64,000 nucleotides of DNA, taken from assembly GCA_008921705.1 (NCBI GenBank), contig VFFE01009189.1:1468822-1532821 (forward strand), written 5' to 3'. Numbering within the stretch: the stretch's first letter is position 1; each line of letters starts with the position of its first letter. Source of the DNA: Burhinus oedicnemus (lineage: Eukaryota; Chordata; Aves; Charadriiformes; Burhinidae). The position numbers and the translations under genes were made by a program. Under the pieces are notes generated by a model that was not told the origin of the DNA, made no database searches, and worked only from the letters and a program-made list of their open reading frames with translations. Below are positions 48,901 through 64,000 of the stretch, piece after piece.

Positions 48901-51900
48901 ACTATTTGATTTTTTTTTTGCAAATAGTCTTTATCAGAAAGCCATGTTCAGTCCCACCCACATACCCCCATCAAATTCTACCTTGAAAACAAATCTCTCA
49001 TTATTTGGCAGGTAAAGCAGGCACAACAATTAAAGAAACTGTTATTTATTCTGTGTAAAATAGGTTGGAGGGAAAGGACAATATAGTAAGCAAAAGGTAG
49101 TAGGTGTTCCCATTATTTTTAATTGTATTGTTTCACACTGGCAGACCTCACTCAATTGCTTCTTCTTTTAAAGCAGTTACAGCAGGAGGTACTACCTTAC
49201 TTTATAAGAGAATTGCATTGTAAGAGATGTTCCTTACTGTATGTTGCTCCAAATCAGTAAGATCAGAAAAAGAGAAGTGGATGGGGAGACAACCCATGTG
49301 GTTCCTCCAAGTCACCCAACAGATCCCTGCCAGAACCCAAGTCTTCCGAGCCCCCACTTTGTGGTCCCTCCACTGTGTGGGATTGCCACTGCTTGCACCT
49401 ACCAAGAATGGTATTGGACCCCACTGCTTCCCTTCTCAGCGTTTCCTGACAGAACTCATGGAGGGGAGGTCTGAAGTTATTTAGCCTTTAACAGGAAAAA
49501 TAAGGCATCTGTCACTTTGCTTTGCTGTGCAGAGACAGTTGAAATGCTTTTTTGTAGCAGCCCTGTAGGTGATGATGTGTAGGCAGAAGCACAGTGTCTG
49601 GGTTTTGAGAGAAGGAGCAGGCTGACCTGGCCTCGTCTGTGCCTGTCTGCTTTTTGTCCCTCTCCAGAATTATTATTTCCTTGTGTGACTTTAGTTGTAT
49701 GCCTTTGGCTTGGGATTTATAAGAAAGGCTGAATCAGAAGAGCTAGCAGTCACTCATTCCGGTCTTTGAAAAACAGAACTGCTTTTGAGGTGCAGCAAGC
49801 AAATGTAACTGAAGCTTGTAAGGAGAGTCCACAAATGCAGGATACTGGACAAGACTTGATTCTATTTCTAGCTAGCAGTTGGCTAAATCACAGTCAGGAG
49901 ACATAGTATTTTTCACCTTTGTTTATTTTTAACCATTTTTGTGATATAACATATGTAGAAAGACCCAGATTCTGGCTTTTTCTCTTATGGGAACAAAAAG
50001 CCTACAAAGGGAAGAACATTTGATTCATGTGCCCAAAATACTTCCCAAAATCAAGATCTACTGCAAACAAAGGGCAGGATCCCTTCTCCCTGCTTTTTTC
50101 TCTCCCTTCCTCTGAAAGACAGGTGGTTGAGATGAAGCTGATTTAACTGGGGATAGGAATACAAGAAATGGTGTAGGCTGCTAGTAATACTCAGCAGTTT
50201 TCCTTTGAAGATACAAACTCTGTATAGGCAAAGACATTGCACTGCATCACTGTAGTGATTACAGTGTGGGGTTAATGCTGTAGCTCAGCACTCTTCTCAG
50301 TGCCCAGGCCACACACCTCAAGATGATAACAGCTTGTTTTGTGATTTCCCCAGTTTTAGAAGCGCTTGGCAATCCTTAGCCATGCAGTGGTCCTAACTAT
50401 GTGCTCAAGAAATGCAGCAATCTGCTGTTGTCAACCTCAAATTTCTCTGGGCATTAATACTTATATTTAGGTCAAGGAACTAGGTAGTCAGACAGAGTTT
50501 GACTTTGGAATTGATCATTGTGGACACTTTTCTATGCTGTGAGGTTCCTGAGCTCAAGTAATGGCCATAATGCATGAATGGCCTCCAGCACTGAATTGCT
50601 GGTAAGGGATTGTGGCCCAAAGAGGAATGTCCATAGCAGGCAATAACATAAGAAGGAGATGATGGGAGAAGAGGTGTTCTGGGAATACACCTGGGAGTGA
50701 GACATTCCTGCAGTACTTAGGAACCTGACTCTGTCTTAAAGGAAACACTAATACTTCCTCATTCCCAAACTGTGTTGAATTTAATCTGGATCTTTCTCTC
50801 ACATTGAAGTAAACAAACTTTCTCCATTCACATTACCCAAAGCTCTGTTCTGCAATCCTTATACAGAGTGGGTCCTGGACAGAATTACCACAGGAAGTAA
50901 ACTTACATAAGTAAAGGGAATAGTGCCTCCCATGTATAATCTCTTTCTTTTCTATTTCTCTGCCTTTTCACCTTATAATAGTAAATTAAAGGTGCTTTTC
51001 AGGCTTGCCTATCAAGTTCTTCTCTTGGGTGGATCCACACCCTGCTAATAGGAGCTACATATTGGTATCCAAAAGGAAAAATTTGCCTGACACACTGAAA
51101 AATTTTGGAATTGTTGCTTACGGCTGATGTTGATGTAGTTTCACTGAAGCAGACATTCTCAGACTACATGTTTACCTTTGTTTTATTTTTGTACCAATTA
51201 TGTATGTAGGAAAGATGTGAATAGGGCAGAGTACTACCAAGGTTAGTGTCAAAAAACCAACATTCACCAGGGCAATCACAGAGAAAACTTCAGTTGCCAA
51301 TATTTTGTGATGTAAATTCAAAGCAAGGGTGACATTAATGATAAGTATTTTATCTGGAAGTGGCTATGAATATGAATTATGTGAAGTAATTTAAAATACC
51401 ACCAGAAAGTACAGTTTTACATAATGATTGCTAACTGCTGAATCCACACAGAGCAAAAAAGAGAAATATGACCTTGTTTTCCCAATGTTACCTAGATTTC
51501 CCAATCACATAATGTTTGCCATTGTGATAGTATGGTTTACACAGGGAACGTAAGATCTACTTTTCAAGACAGTTTTCACTTGTTTTCAATGGCACTTACC
51601 AACCAAAAATCTTTTGGTACTTCTTTTTCATGCAGCATGTAAAGTTAGTGTCAGCTTAATACCATTCTTGTCCATGCATATTGCTTAGATTCATCCTAAA
51701 AGACCTTGCAGAGTCCGCACTGTTTATTCAAAGGGGAAGATACGTATTTCCTGGGGAATGTATTTCTATGTTCTCACTAAAATGTATGTAGCCTCTTAGT
51801 AACTATGCATTCCAAACCCCGAGAATGCAAATCATTCAGGCTGTGCATCCGAAATTACATAGACAGTAACCACACTGTTAGAGGATATGCTTACTTACTG

Positions 51901-52284
51901 AAGTCAAAAGCATAAATTATACCTTGCGTTATCCCACAGTCATTTGCATTGTAGAGGTGCAACCTCTACTCACGCTTTAAATTTAGCATATACTGCACTA
52001 AGGTCTTTCATTTAAAACAAAGTACAATTTATATGCATTCTTGGATAGTTTTTGTGTTTATAATTTTTAAGGTTGATAAATCTTGTGAAATGTGTAAGCC
52101 AAATTACAGTGTAAGTAGTATACCTTTCCAGTAGGATTTCTGTTCATACATTTTAATTTAAATGTGTTAATACTATCCATGAACTTTTGATAAGATGTGT
52201 GTTGTTCAGTCAGTAAATTACATGTTACTTTTCAGAGTATATTCTGTATACTTCTCCTTTACAGTTGTACTTCTTTCATTATAG

Positions 52285-52491
52285 GAAGCCCCATATGTTA
52301 TGTTCAAGAAAAACCATGATACGTTTGAAGGGAATGACAAGTTTGAAGGATACTGTGTAGATCTGGCGTCAGAAATTGCAAAACATATTGGTATCAAGTA
52401 CAAAATTGCGATTGTTCCTGATGGAAAATATGGAGCAAGGGATCCAGAGACAAAAATCTGGAATGGGATGGTGGGAGAACTTGTTTATGGG
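52285..52491 (+). CDS. GRIA4: GRIA4 exon 10 (ligand-binding segment S1, first part)
   Basis: This 207-base exon has phase 0 at both ends and encodes 69 residues of the glutamate-binding lobe S1. The acceptor is CTTTCATTATAG and the donor is GGG|GTAAGC. The first codon (Glu, 52285-52287) corresponds to GluA2 Glu402, and the tyrosine at 52429-52431 corresponds to Tyr450, both of which contact the ligand. The core motifs [20 protein letters not shown] and [20 protein letters not shown] are intact. The first 20 residues ([20 protein letters not shown]) carry several changes from the usual [20 protein letters not shown], clustered in an otherwise near-invariant protein. Confidence 0.97.
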
Positions 52492-55400
52492 GTAAGCATA
52501 CCAATTTTTGAAGCAGGATTTAATTTATCGTAGTCATAAAATAGGAAGTATATGTGCATTTTATTTAACCTTGGGGTCACAGAAAAGAAACAGAATTCTG
52601 TTTCAGATCTCTGTGCTTTCATTTATTTTCAAGGGAAAATCAAATAGTTTCATGCAATTTCTACTATTTATTCAACTATTACCTTGTAACATTAGAACAT
52701 CCATAGTTTGCACACCCCTTAAAAATTCATTAACGTTAGGACTAATGTTAGAGAGCATCTATTCCTGATACATTGTAAAACTTAGTTGGGAAGACTATCA
52801 CTCATTTATTCATTTTCATGAAATGGGGGACAGATCTTTTAAAAAAAAATTAGGACTCTTGGTCTTTTGAGAAATGCAGAATCTACCATCATATATTAAG
52901 CATATATAATAAACCACTACAGACAAGTACACAGTTAGGCAATTCAGAGTTATGACAGACTTTTAAGATGAATACCAATAATAAAATTTAAGAGCAATCC
53001 TGGTTCAGGATCCTAAGTTCAGCAAGTAAGAGCAACTAAGAGTTATACAGTGGTCTGGAGAAGGATTCTTCACAATAGCATAACAGTTAACAATTCTGTT
53101 GAAACATAAAGTTGTAATATTTAATGAAAATAGTTCCAACAAATCTGAAGAAATAGTATCTGGTGTTACCGAAAGTAGCAAAACTCAGAGCTGTGCTTGC
53201 TGGTGACTGCAGTTGCTAATATCTGCACTGAGAATAGACCAGAATTCTTAGAGAAACTTTTCATTTCAGTGATGGAATTAAAAAAAAAAAAATCCTAAAA
53301 CTGTTCAAGTGAGAAAATTTCCACCAATGAACTCATAATATGCCTTAATCTCCCTATAAAAAACTACTGCATACCAGTTGGTCCATCCACAGTTGCAGTT
53401 TTCGCAATTCCAATGACGGTTAAGGCCACATATAGCAAAAGCCTAGTGGCTTTTCTCGCAGCTCCATTTCTGTTCCCTTCTGTCAGCTAAGTCTAGCTGA
53501 TAAATTTTGTCAAAGTCTTCTCCACTAGCATCAGTTCAAGGGACTCCTCAGCATGAAATAGACTGTGTGCTGTAGGAGTGTGGGAAATGGTGGCCCAGAG
53601 TTTTGTTGATTTCCCCTCAACATGGGAATGGGAAGGTTATACCAGCCTCACAAAACATCTTGCAAGTTCTTGGAGGAGCCAGCCTCACTTGTGTCTTTAA
53701 AAGTGGAAAAGCTAAGTGATCACCAAGTATGTATCCACTTTAGTGGCTTGGAAGCAGCTCAATTCTCAGGATTTTAAAAGTCAAGGTTATTTCAGACTTA
53801 CTTTATCAAAATAAAAGCCTTGTCTGACTTTTAATCACAATAGCCATTGCATGGATGTCAATGGCTATGCACTGTTTTACATCAGTAGGTTTTTTAAAAC
53901 ATCTGAGAAATTTTACATATTGTATGAAAATTCCCTTGCCCAAATACAGAGTTTTAATAGCAGAGTTTTAGTGGCCTATCATCTAGTTGAAAATTATAGA
54001 GGAAACTTGAAATTACACTTTAGTTTTCAGTTTGGTTTTTTTTTTCCTTTTATTTATCTTGAAAAATTTACCTCATCAAACCCAAACTGCCCTAGTGCTA
54101 GACTGATATACAAAGTTCCATTAGGAAGTGATTTGCTGCTGTTAACATAGCTGAAAGCAACAAAACACAGGCATAAGGAATGTGTTGCAAATCACCTGCA
54201 TGAAGAGGACGTCCCAGAATACATGGTCAACACCTCATTTTTTGTAATGGAAAAGAATGAGGTTAAGACTCTTTAAAGGTTTGATGGCCAAGTTTAAAAG
54301 CTCCTGCACAATTGTCCGTTTAGGAAGGCTTCAGTCTGATTTTGATTCTGGATTTGAGGTCTGAGAATGGGCCACAGCAGAGCTCTTGTAGCTGCTTTTT
54401 TATTGAAAGAACTAACAGAAGTCTGCTGTTGCCCAGTGTATTTGCTGTACCATCCAAAGGCTCCCTTAACCTATACCTATCCCAGTATATCGGTGGTACC
54501 AGGGAACGTGCCTGGGCACTGGAACTTCCTTGTCTAACTGTTAAATTGCAAAAATGGTCCCTGCTATATTTTTGGCTCATAATTACTCTCCAAAACGATT
54601 TCGGAGCCCAGCTTGACACTAGCATGGGGGAGAGACTGTTCCCTATAAGCAGCTTGAATTTAAACCAGCATCCTGGTTTAGAAGTTAAATAACTTTCATG
54701 GTAGTGAAACAGACTGTTCTGTGCCAGCTGGTCTTACGGCCAAGAGCTGCTCCAAGCTTGTTTGATGTACCTTTGCAGGTGTAGTTTTAGAGGAAATCAT
54801 TCTTCCTGTTAACTTATAAAACTTTACTGCTTAAGATTTCCATAGGAAATCCATGAAGAGCATCCTCTCTGCAATTTCCTTGAGTCATTGCCAGATGATT
54901 TACAGAACATCCGGTTCCCTAGCCTATTCCATATAGAGAAAGCAGAAAAATCAGTCAGCCAGAGACTTTCCTGCAAAGCTGTGCTGTGAGAGGATGTTCA
55001 TCTTCTCTGGTAGATCCCCAATCATAAACGCAAGTACTCTAAGTAGCTGGCTATGCTTCAAGCAGGGCTTTTTGTAAGCAGCCAGGATTGGGACAGAATT
55101 TGCAACTGAACAAGCAAGTTAACAAGACGATCTATTTGGGAAACATTTTACAGCTTCTAATTCCCAATCACCTTAAAGGATTAACAGACAGTTTTGTGCC
55201 AGCCAGTGAGATTGATCCTTTTCTGTTCCACGTGAAAGGGTCCCCTTCTCTCCTGCTCTTTACGCTGTACCCCAATGCCACTTAGCCCTATCCGTGTGAC
55301 TGAGGGTGGACACGTGCCAATTTTATCTCACGTTCGCTTGAGACCCATATGCACTGTTGGTCGTTCTGGTAGCTGGACACCTTCAGATACTGCACAGAGC

Positions 55401-58400
55401 AGCTCAGTTGTCACCTAAACTCTGTAGTTGACTTTTCCGTCGTGTCCCTGGGGAAACAGTGTATGAAGTGCTGTGGTGTACAGTTTTGCTATGACTGTAC
55501 AGAAGCTTGGGGGGAAGGGGAGTGTTTATTTTCCTGTTTTAACACTGTCTTAAAAACTACCAGGAAATCTTGGTCATTTATCCCTGATCTATCTGAATGC
55601 CTGCAGTAGTCCATGTGGGGCTCTATAGCCCTTGATACCAACCTCACAGAAGAAATGCTGGCTGGGGGTGAAATACCATTAAGCACAAGTAACAGGTGTT
55701 TCCAAATGCACTAACAGTCAGCTCTAATAAAATATTCATTCTCCTGACAGAAAATGCTATTCTTTTACTGCTTAACACAAAAGGTCAGAACTCATTTCTG
55801 TTTAAAATCTGAGAAGCTCAAGCTTCTGAAGTTGAAATCACTTCCTGCATGATTTTTCGCAGATAGGTTTACCACCTTCATACGACTCGTACCAAGGATA
55901 GATTTTATTCACAAGGTTATAATAATATGTTCTGGAAAAGTAAAAGTCTCTTACCATCAGACTCAATCTTGCCCCATTGTATAACATTGGAAAGGATACA
56001 GAATCCATCTGTATTATGTGTACTTGTTAGTGATGCAGCCTTGATTGAAATGCTGTTACAGATGCAGTTGCTTCAAGTGTGAAGTATCATTAGCCTTTCT
56101 CAAAACAGATTTCACTGGCAACAAAATCATGAATTGTTTGCACCATTGTTATAGTGTTAATCGTTTAAATCCGTAATTATATGGTGCACATTAACTGGGC
56201 AAAGCACAAATGCTGATGATTACTATGCGCAGCTATTGTCATTATTTAGCTTTCAACAATGAAAAGTTTAGGTAGGCCTTAATGTGGCACACAGTAGTCT
56301 TACAAAAATAATAAATAGTATGATCAGACTGGGGAGGCTACACTTTTTCCATTTCTAATTATGACCTAGCTGTGTACTGTCCCTTTACATTAGTTGGCAT
56401 GAAGCAGGTTTATCTACATTACGAATAAGCTGTCATTAGATCACAATTGCAATGAAATGGGTAAGTTCCTATTTCTCCTCTTTAACTACTTAAAGTAGTG
56501 TAGGCAGCTGGTTCTGACGTAGTTCTAGTTCTGTGTGTACTCTGTAAGCTTTTAAATTTGGTGAGACGAATCTTACCCATTGTTTCACATACAACATGCA
56601 GTGTGCTAATTAGGTCTTTAAAATCTCCACAGTTCACACTAAAATGATGCTGTCACTTTTCCACATCACATCGTAAAAACTGACAGCCCTCAAGGATCTG
56701 TGTTTTCATCCCAGTAGCAATCTGCAGACACAAATATATGAAGTGTTAGCCAACACTTTTGAAGACCGGTGACCAGGTCTATCATTTACACTGTGTTAAT
56801 GAAGATGCCACTGTGTGACAAATACAGAGAAGATTAGCAGTAGTAGATCACAGTTTCCCTGAGTCTTTCAGTTAATTCATTTCAAGGACTCCACATTAGG
56901 TATTCATAGTACCTGAAATTTAGGAATATAAAAGGTAATGACTCTAAGGAGGGAAACCATCCTTCTAGGGAAAAGGAATTTATGAGTGAGATGAAATACA
57001 AAAATATGCATCAATGCCAGTAGCCCAAACCATCCTACAATGCTTAGACTACAGAAACCCAATTTACTTTACAATTTTCAGGATATGTAAAAATATATTT
57101 TAGACATGTTATTTTTCTTCAAATAGTACCTATCTTAAAATATCTATTTCAGTCAGACTTATGTAATAGCAAGACTTCAAGAAGCCAAATTTTTAAAAAT
57201 GCCTTCTGTTACAAAATTTACATTAAAATTCAGAGAATTAGCAATATAATCATAAAGTTTACCCAAGACATTGGCACCAGACATAATGTCTGATATGCTT
57301 GCAAAATTATGATTTTAATTGTGTTGCTTAAACTATAATATCTTTACATAAAATTACGATAAGTGTTTGCATCACAACTATTTCTGAATGACAGATATAA
57401 TCTGATGATTAATATATAACAATTTTAATACAAATTTGCATTTTTGGGCCACTGCACTGGAATGACTCAGTTCTTTTGAATTATTCACAATTTTACAGCT
57501 ACCAGAATACCTTTAAATTTTAACTACATTAAATTAGTTTTAAATTAAATTCCATAAAATATATATAGCTCAGTATAACTTAGTGTATAAAATAACAAAA
57601 ACATATTCTTTTAAATACATTTATCTGTTTCAAAGTTGTGAGATCACAAAAAAGCCTACATTTCAATTTTTTTTTTCTTTATCACACAAGCTATTTAAAT
57701 AACACTTGGATTAAGCTATTTAAGCACACCCTTAATTTTCAGCATGTCTTAATCTCATTGAAATTGATGGGATTTAAGTATATCCTTGTATATTTTACTG
57801 AGTGTGAATGTCCTTAAGAACATCCTGAAAGGCAAACATGTTTAAATGGTTTGCTAAACTACGGGCTACATACTATATCTGAAGATGCTACCCCATAAGA
57901 TGAATTTGGGTCAACTAAGTATTCAGAAAATAAAACTGCAACAGTTCTATTATGGAGATTTATGAATAGCTCTTGATTGTGCCTGTGAAGATGACTGGGC
58001 TTGGGGTGGGGTAAATACAGGCAGATTATCTCATATATTGAGGCCTGAAGCAGAGTAATGCCACTGCAGAAGGCAGGTTGTGAGTCTACCTTATTTGCAG
58101 CCAACACCAAATGTTCTCAAAATATGCTCAGTTACCCTCCTTGGCCCATAAGCTGTATAGTAAGTAGTCCATGTTGGTCACAGAGCATGGGCTCTGCTCT
58201 GTGAATCCACCTAGGTACAGCACCATGATGATGAACGGGAGAAAGGTTTCAGCAGCTTCTGCACCTGTTCCCCTCCCACCAGTGCATCTTTTGTCCCAGT
58301 TCCTCTTACAGTTCCCATCTGAAGTACGGCTTTGGTGTACAAGGCAAGGCAAGGAGCAAACCTTAATGTAATGTTGAATCCCTAATGACAGAAATGACCC

Positions 58401-59222
58401 ATTAGCACAGCTGCGGTACCTTATAGTTCATGCAGACATCATTGCTAGCAGCCGTAATCACCATCATCTTCAATAACGATTCATTCAAGACTGACATCTT
58501 AATTCTAAAAACATATTAGAGAAACATAATAAAAATTATTCCTGTCTCTAATAGGAATGGATTCAGCACACTTTTTATCCTTTTATTGCGTGATTTTGCA
58601 TAGCTGTTTTCTGTATACTTGCCTTTTTGCACTATTTAAAATCCGATTCATTCCTAATGAACTATCTTTCCCCCAAGACAACTGCGTGCAGTTTTGTGGC
58701 ATCACAGCAATAGTTAACCACCGTCTCTGCTTCATGCTATTTGGAACTTCCTCGAGTCCATGAGCTGGCTTCCCTCAAAGAATGTTTGTATCTTATGAAA
58801 ATATGATAATAAATGACTGTTTCTGGGATCGTATAAAAAAAATCTCTATACATTCAGTGACAATAGAGTCATTCTCATTTTTCATTCTTCCTTGAATTCC
58901 TTTACTTTAAATCTAAATTAATACCTAAAACGGTCTACCTACACTGCTGCCCACCTCTATTAAGATTTAAGAATCTTCTCCTTAGCAGGAAAATTAAGTA
59001 TTTCTATAATTCTGTAAAATCAAAACCTGCAATATGTATGCTTTACTACAAACATATTGAGTAAATATAGAATGCAATAGAAAGAAACAGAAAGATGGTA
59101 TAAAGAACGTTTAAGCCACAGTGTCCTAATGTTAATGACATACCTTTGGAATTAGCTGCTTAGCTGAGTGTATAAGCCAACTCCAATTAATCTATACATC
59201 TATATTTCTTTTTTCTTTATAG
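52492..59222 (+). other. GRIA4: GRIA4 intron 10
   Basis: A 6.7 kb intron, very AT-rich around 56.9-57.8 kb. One palindromic relic (57700-57815) was recognised. No gene or young transposon was seen. The overlapping ORFs at 54320-54692 on both strands and others are chance frames. Confidence 0.88.
57700..57815 (+). repeat. Ancient amniote palindromic (MITE-like) relic, best-preserved copy
   Basis: AAGCTATTTAAGCACACCCT, TAATTTTCAGCATGTCTTAA, TCTCATTGAAATTGATGGGA, TTTAAGTATATCCTTGTATA. The central CTCATTGAAATTGATGGGA is a near-palindrome flanked by inverted TTAAGCA-type arms, matching the well-known amniote wording TTAAGCA...CCCATTGAAGTCAATGGG...TTAAGC...GTGCTTT. Confidence 0.6.
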
Positions 59223-59636
<414 letters not shown>

Positions 59637-59809
59637 TGAAGCATAAAATCTTCCTTCGTTTATTTTCCTGGCAGTGTTTTGAAGTTCATTCTTTAGGAAG
59701 CCTTTTCATTTTTGTCTTTTTTGATAGCTATGATAAGGGCAACAGAGAATCTGCTTTGAATTTCAGTCATTACTACTATTTTACGTATGTCAACGTGCAT
59801 AAACCACAA

Positions 59810-59880
59810 ACAGCTCTCAGAAACAGCAGGTATACACAGGGGCAATTCCACTGAGCTGACTTCAGAGGAACTGTGTTGTT
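59810..59880 (+). repeat. Ancient amniote palindromic (MITE-like) relic
   Basis: GCAGGTATACACAGGGGCAA followed by TTCCACTGAGCTGACTTCAG and AGGAACTGTG resembles the hairpin repeat wording GGTGTAAACAGG...CCACTGAAGTCAATGGAGCTGTG. Confidence 0.45.
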
Positions 59881-60224
59881 GCTAAATTAGTTCCATTGTA
59901 TTACAATTATGAAATGCACACTATTGTGCTGAATATTTGTCTTGCATGAATGAATGTCCCATTTCTGTTCCCAGTCAAGTTCTACAGCACTGCTTCCAGA
60001 ATATCATTGTCTATGAGAGAGAAAATATTTGATTATCTGTTTCTGAGAAGCCACGCTGTATGAATAAGCTGCGCCTTACAGAGTGGGTACCTCAGATGTA
60101 TATATGATCCCAGTCCTGAATTTCTCAACCTTTTAAGATGTTCTGGAACTTTACGGTGCAATAACTACAACTTCTTAATTAAACATTATGACCCAATCAT
60201 TCAAACTTGAATGCTTCGTTTTAG

Positions 60225-60325
60225 CCATTAACAGTGAGATTTTGAGAGTGTTCAGCATTGGCCTAACTCTGCTATTACTGAAGGTAGCAATAAAACTGCT
60301 GCTGATTATGACTGGATGTACATTA
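60225..60325 (+). repeat. Ancient amniote palindromic (MITE-like) relic
   Basis: GAGATTTTGAGAGTGTTCAG, CATTGGCCTAACTCTGCTAT and TACTGAAGGTAGCAATAAAA closely follow the amniote hairpin repeat wording (TTTTGAAAGTGCTCAGCATTGGCCTAACTCTGCTCCCATTGAAGTCAATGGCAAAA). Confidence 0.55.
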
Positions 60326-60852
60326 CTCCTCAACAGCCTTCTCATCAAATTACAGGTGTTAAAATGGAAAATATAATTTTTTAGTTAACATATATATCTG
60401 TTACCACAAAATGCTTGCTTCTTAAATAAGAAAAATGTGAAAGTTAAAATGATTGCAGTAGCTTGTAGAATGTTTGATAAGTTTGGGTGACAGGAACATT
60501 TTAATCCTAGAGCCAACATAATCCATGTGCAAAGCCTTTTGTGTCTTTTTAAGAGGAAACAGAGAAAGCTACTGATTTGCAGCTACCATGCTTTACTATT
60601 GTCTCCAAAAAGAGATTACCTATCCAGTATTTTTGACAAAATTTTTACTGTTAGGCATTTCCTGAAATAATAAGAACATTGGGATTACTCTTCAAGAGAA
60701 TTCAAACTTCTGTATGTGTGTGATACATATTAATACAGTGGACTCTGTACTGTAGGCATTAAGATTCAAGAGAAAAAGCATTTATTAGTATTTAAAATGC
60801 AAATGATCTCCCTCCCATTGACTGTTACTTAATGATACATGTTCAACAATAA

Positions 60853-64000
<3,148 letters not shown>

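Larger units (their letters stand above)
43835..52284 (+). other. GRIA4: GRIA4 intron 9
   Basis: An 8.4 kb intron with no young transposable element. It contains an early in-frame stop at 43853 with two AATAAA hexamers at 44411 and 44428, a DR5-like motif at 44657-44673, a T-run/A-run pair at 45028-45107 and a palindromic relic at 45915-45992. The remainder shows no gene. Confidence 0.88.

Overview
This window is a stretch of bird nuclear DNA carrying the middle of one protein-coding gene on the + strand: GRIA4, the AMPA-type glutamate receptor subunit GluA4. Nine exons are present. By AMPA-receptor convention they are exons 4 to 12; that numbering rests on their lengths and phases. They total 1559 coding bases and encode about 519 residues, from the amino-terminal domain through the first ligand-binding segment (S1), M1, the pore loop, M3 and the start of S2. 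All exons join in frame, all internal junctions are AG/GT, and no exon has a stop or frameshift. GRIA4 rather than GRIA1-3 is indicated by paralogue-specific stretches such as [18 protein letters not shown] (exon 4), [18 protein letters not shown] (exon 6) and [18 protein letters not shown] (exon 11). Exons 1-3 lie upstream of the window. Exon 13, flip/flop and the C-tail exons lie downstream.

The organism is inferred to be a bird. The intronic repeats are almost entirely CR1 non-LTR retrotransposons with the typical octamer 3' ends (ATTCTATG-like), plus two solo LTRs of avian ERV type. No mammalian L1 or Alu-like SINE was seen. The LTR at 3224-5100 is of a type I associate with non-galliform birds, but this is from memory and weak.

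Layout: 1-12310 is the 3' part of intron 3 and the most repeat-rich part. It holds a 2.1 kb antisense CR1, a 1.9 kb solo LTR split by a sense CR1, a very old CR1 relic and a second solo LTR. Exon 4 is at 12311-12495. Intron 4 (17 kb) has four CR1 fragments, a MIR-like SINE relic, hairpin-type relics, a local 0.1 kb duplication and a cluster of nuclear-receptor half-sites. Exons 5, 6, 7 and 8 lie close together between 29.5 and 35.5 kb. Intron 8 holds the longest CR1 (about 2.65 kb) plus two short CR1 fragments. From about 42.7 kb to the end (exons 9-12) no young transposable element is visible, only very old palindromic relics.

There are no prokaryotic features, CRISPR arrays, rRNAs or tRNAs, and I see no second host gene. 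Nearly all other open reading frames are chance ORFs in introns or debris of CR1 ORF2 (endonuclease/reverse transcriptase). I found no evidence of a previously undescribed multi-gene system. The observations most worth checking are the inverted CR1 pair in intron 3 (a possible double-stranded RNA in the pre-mRNA), the local duplication in intron 4, the half-site cluster near 25.0 kb, the substitution cluster at the start of exon 10 and the possible early transcript end after exon 9.
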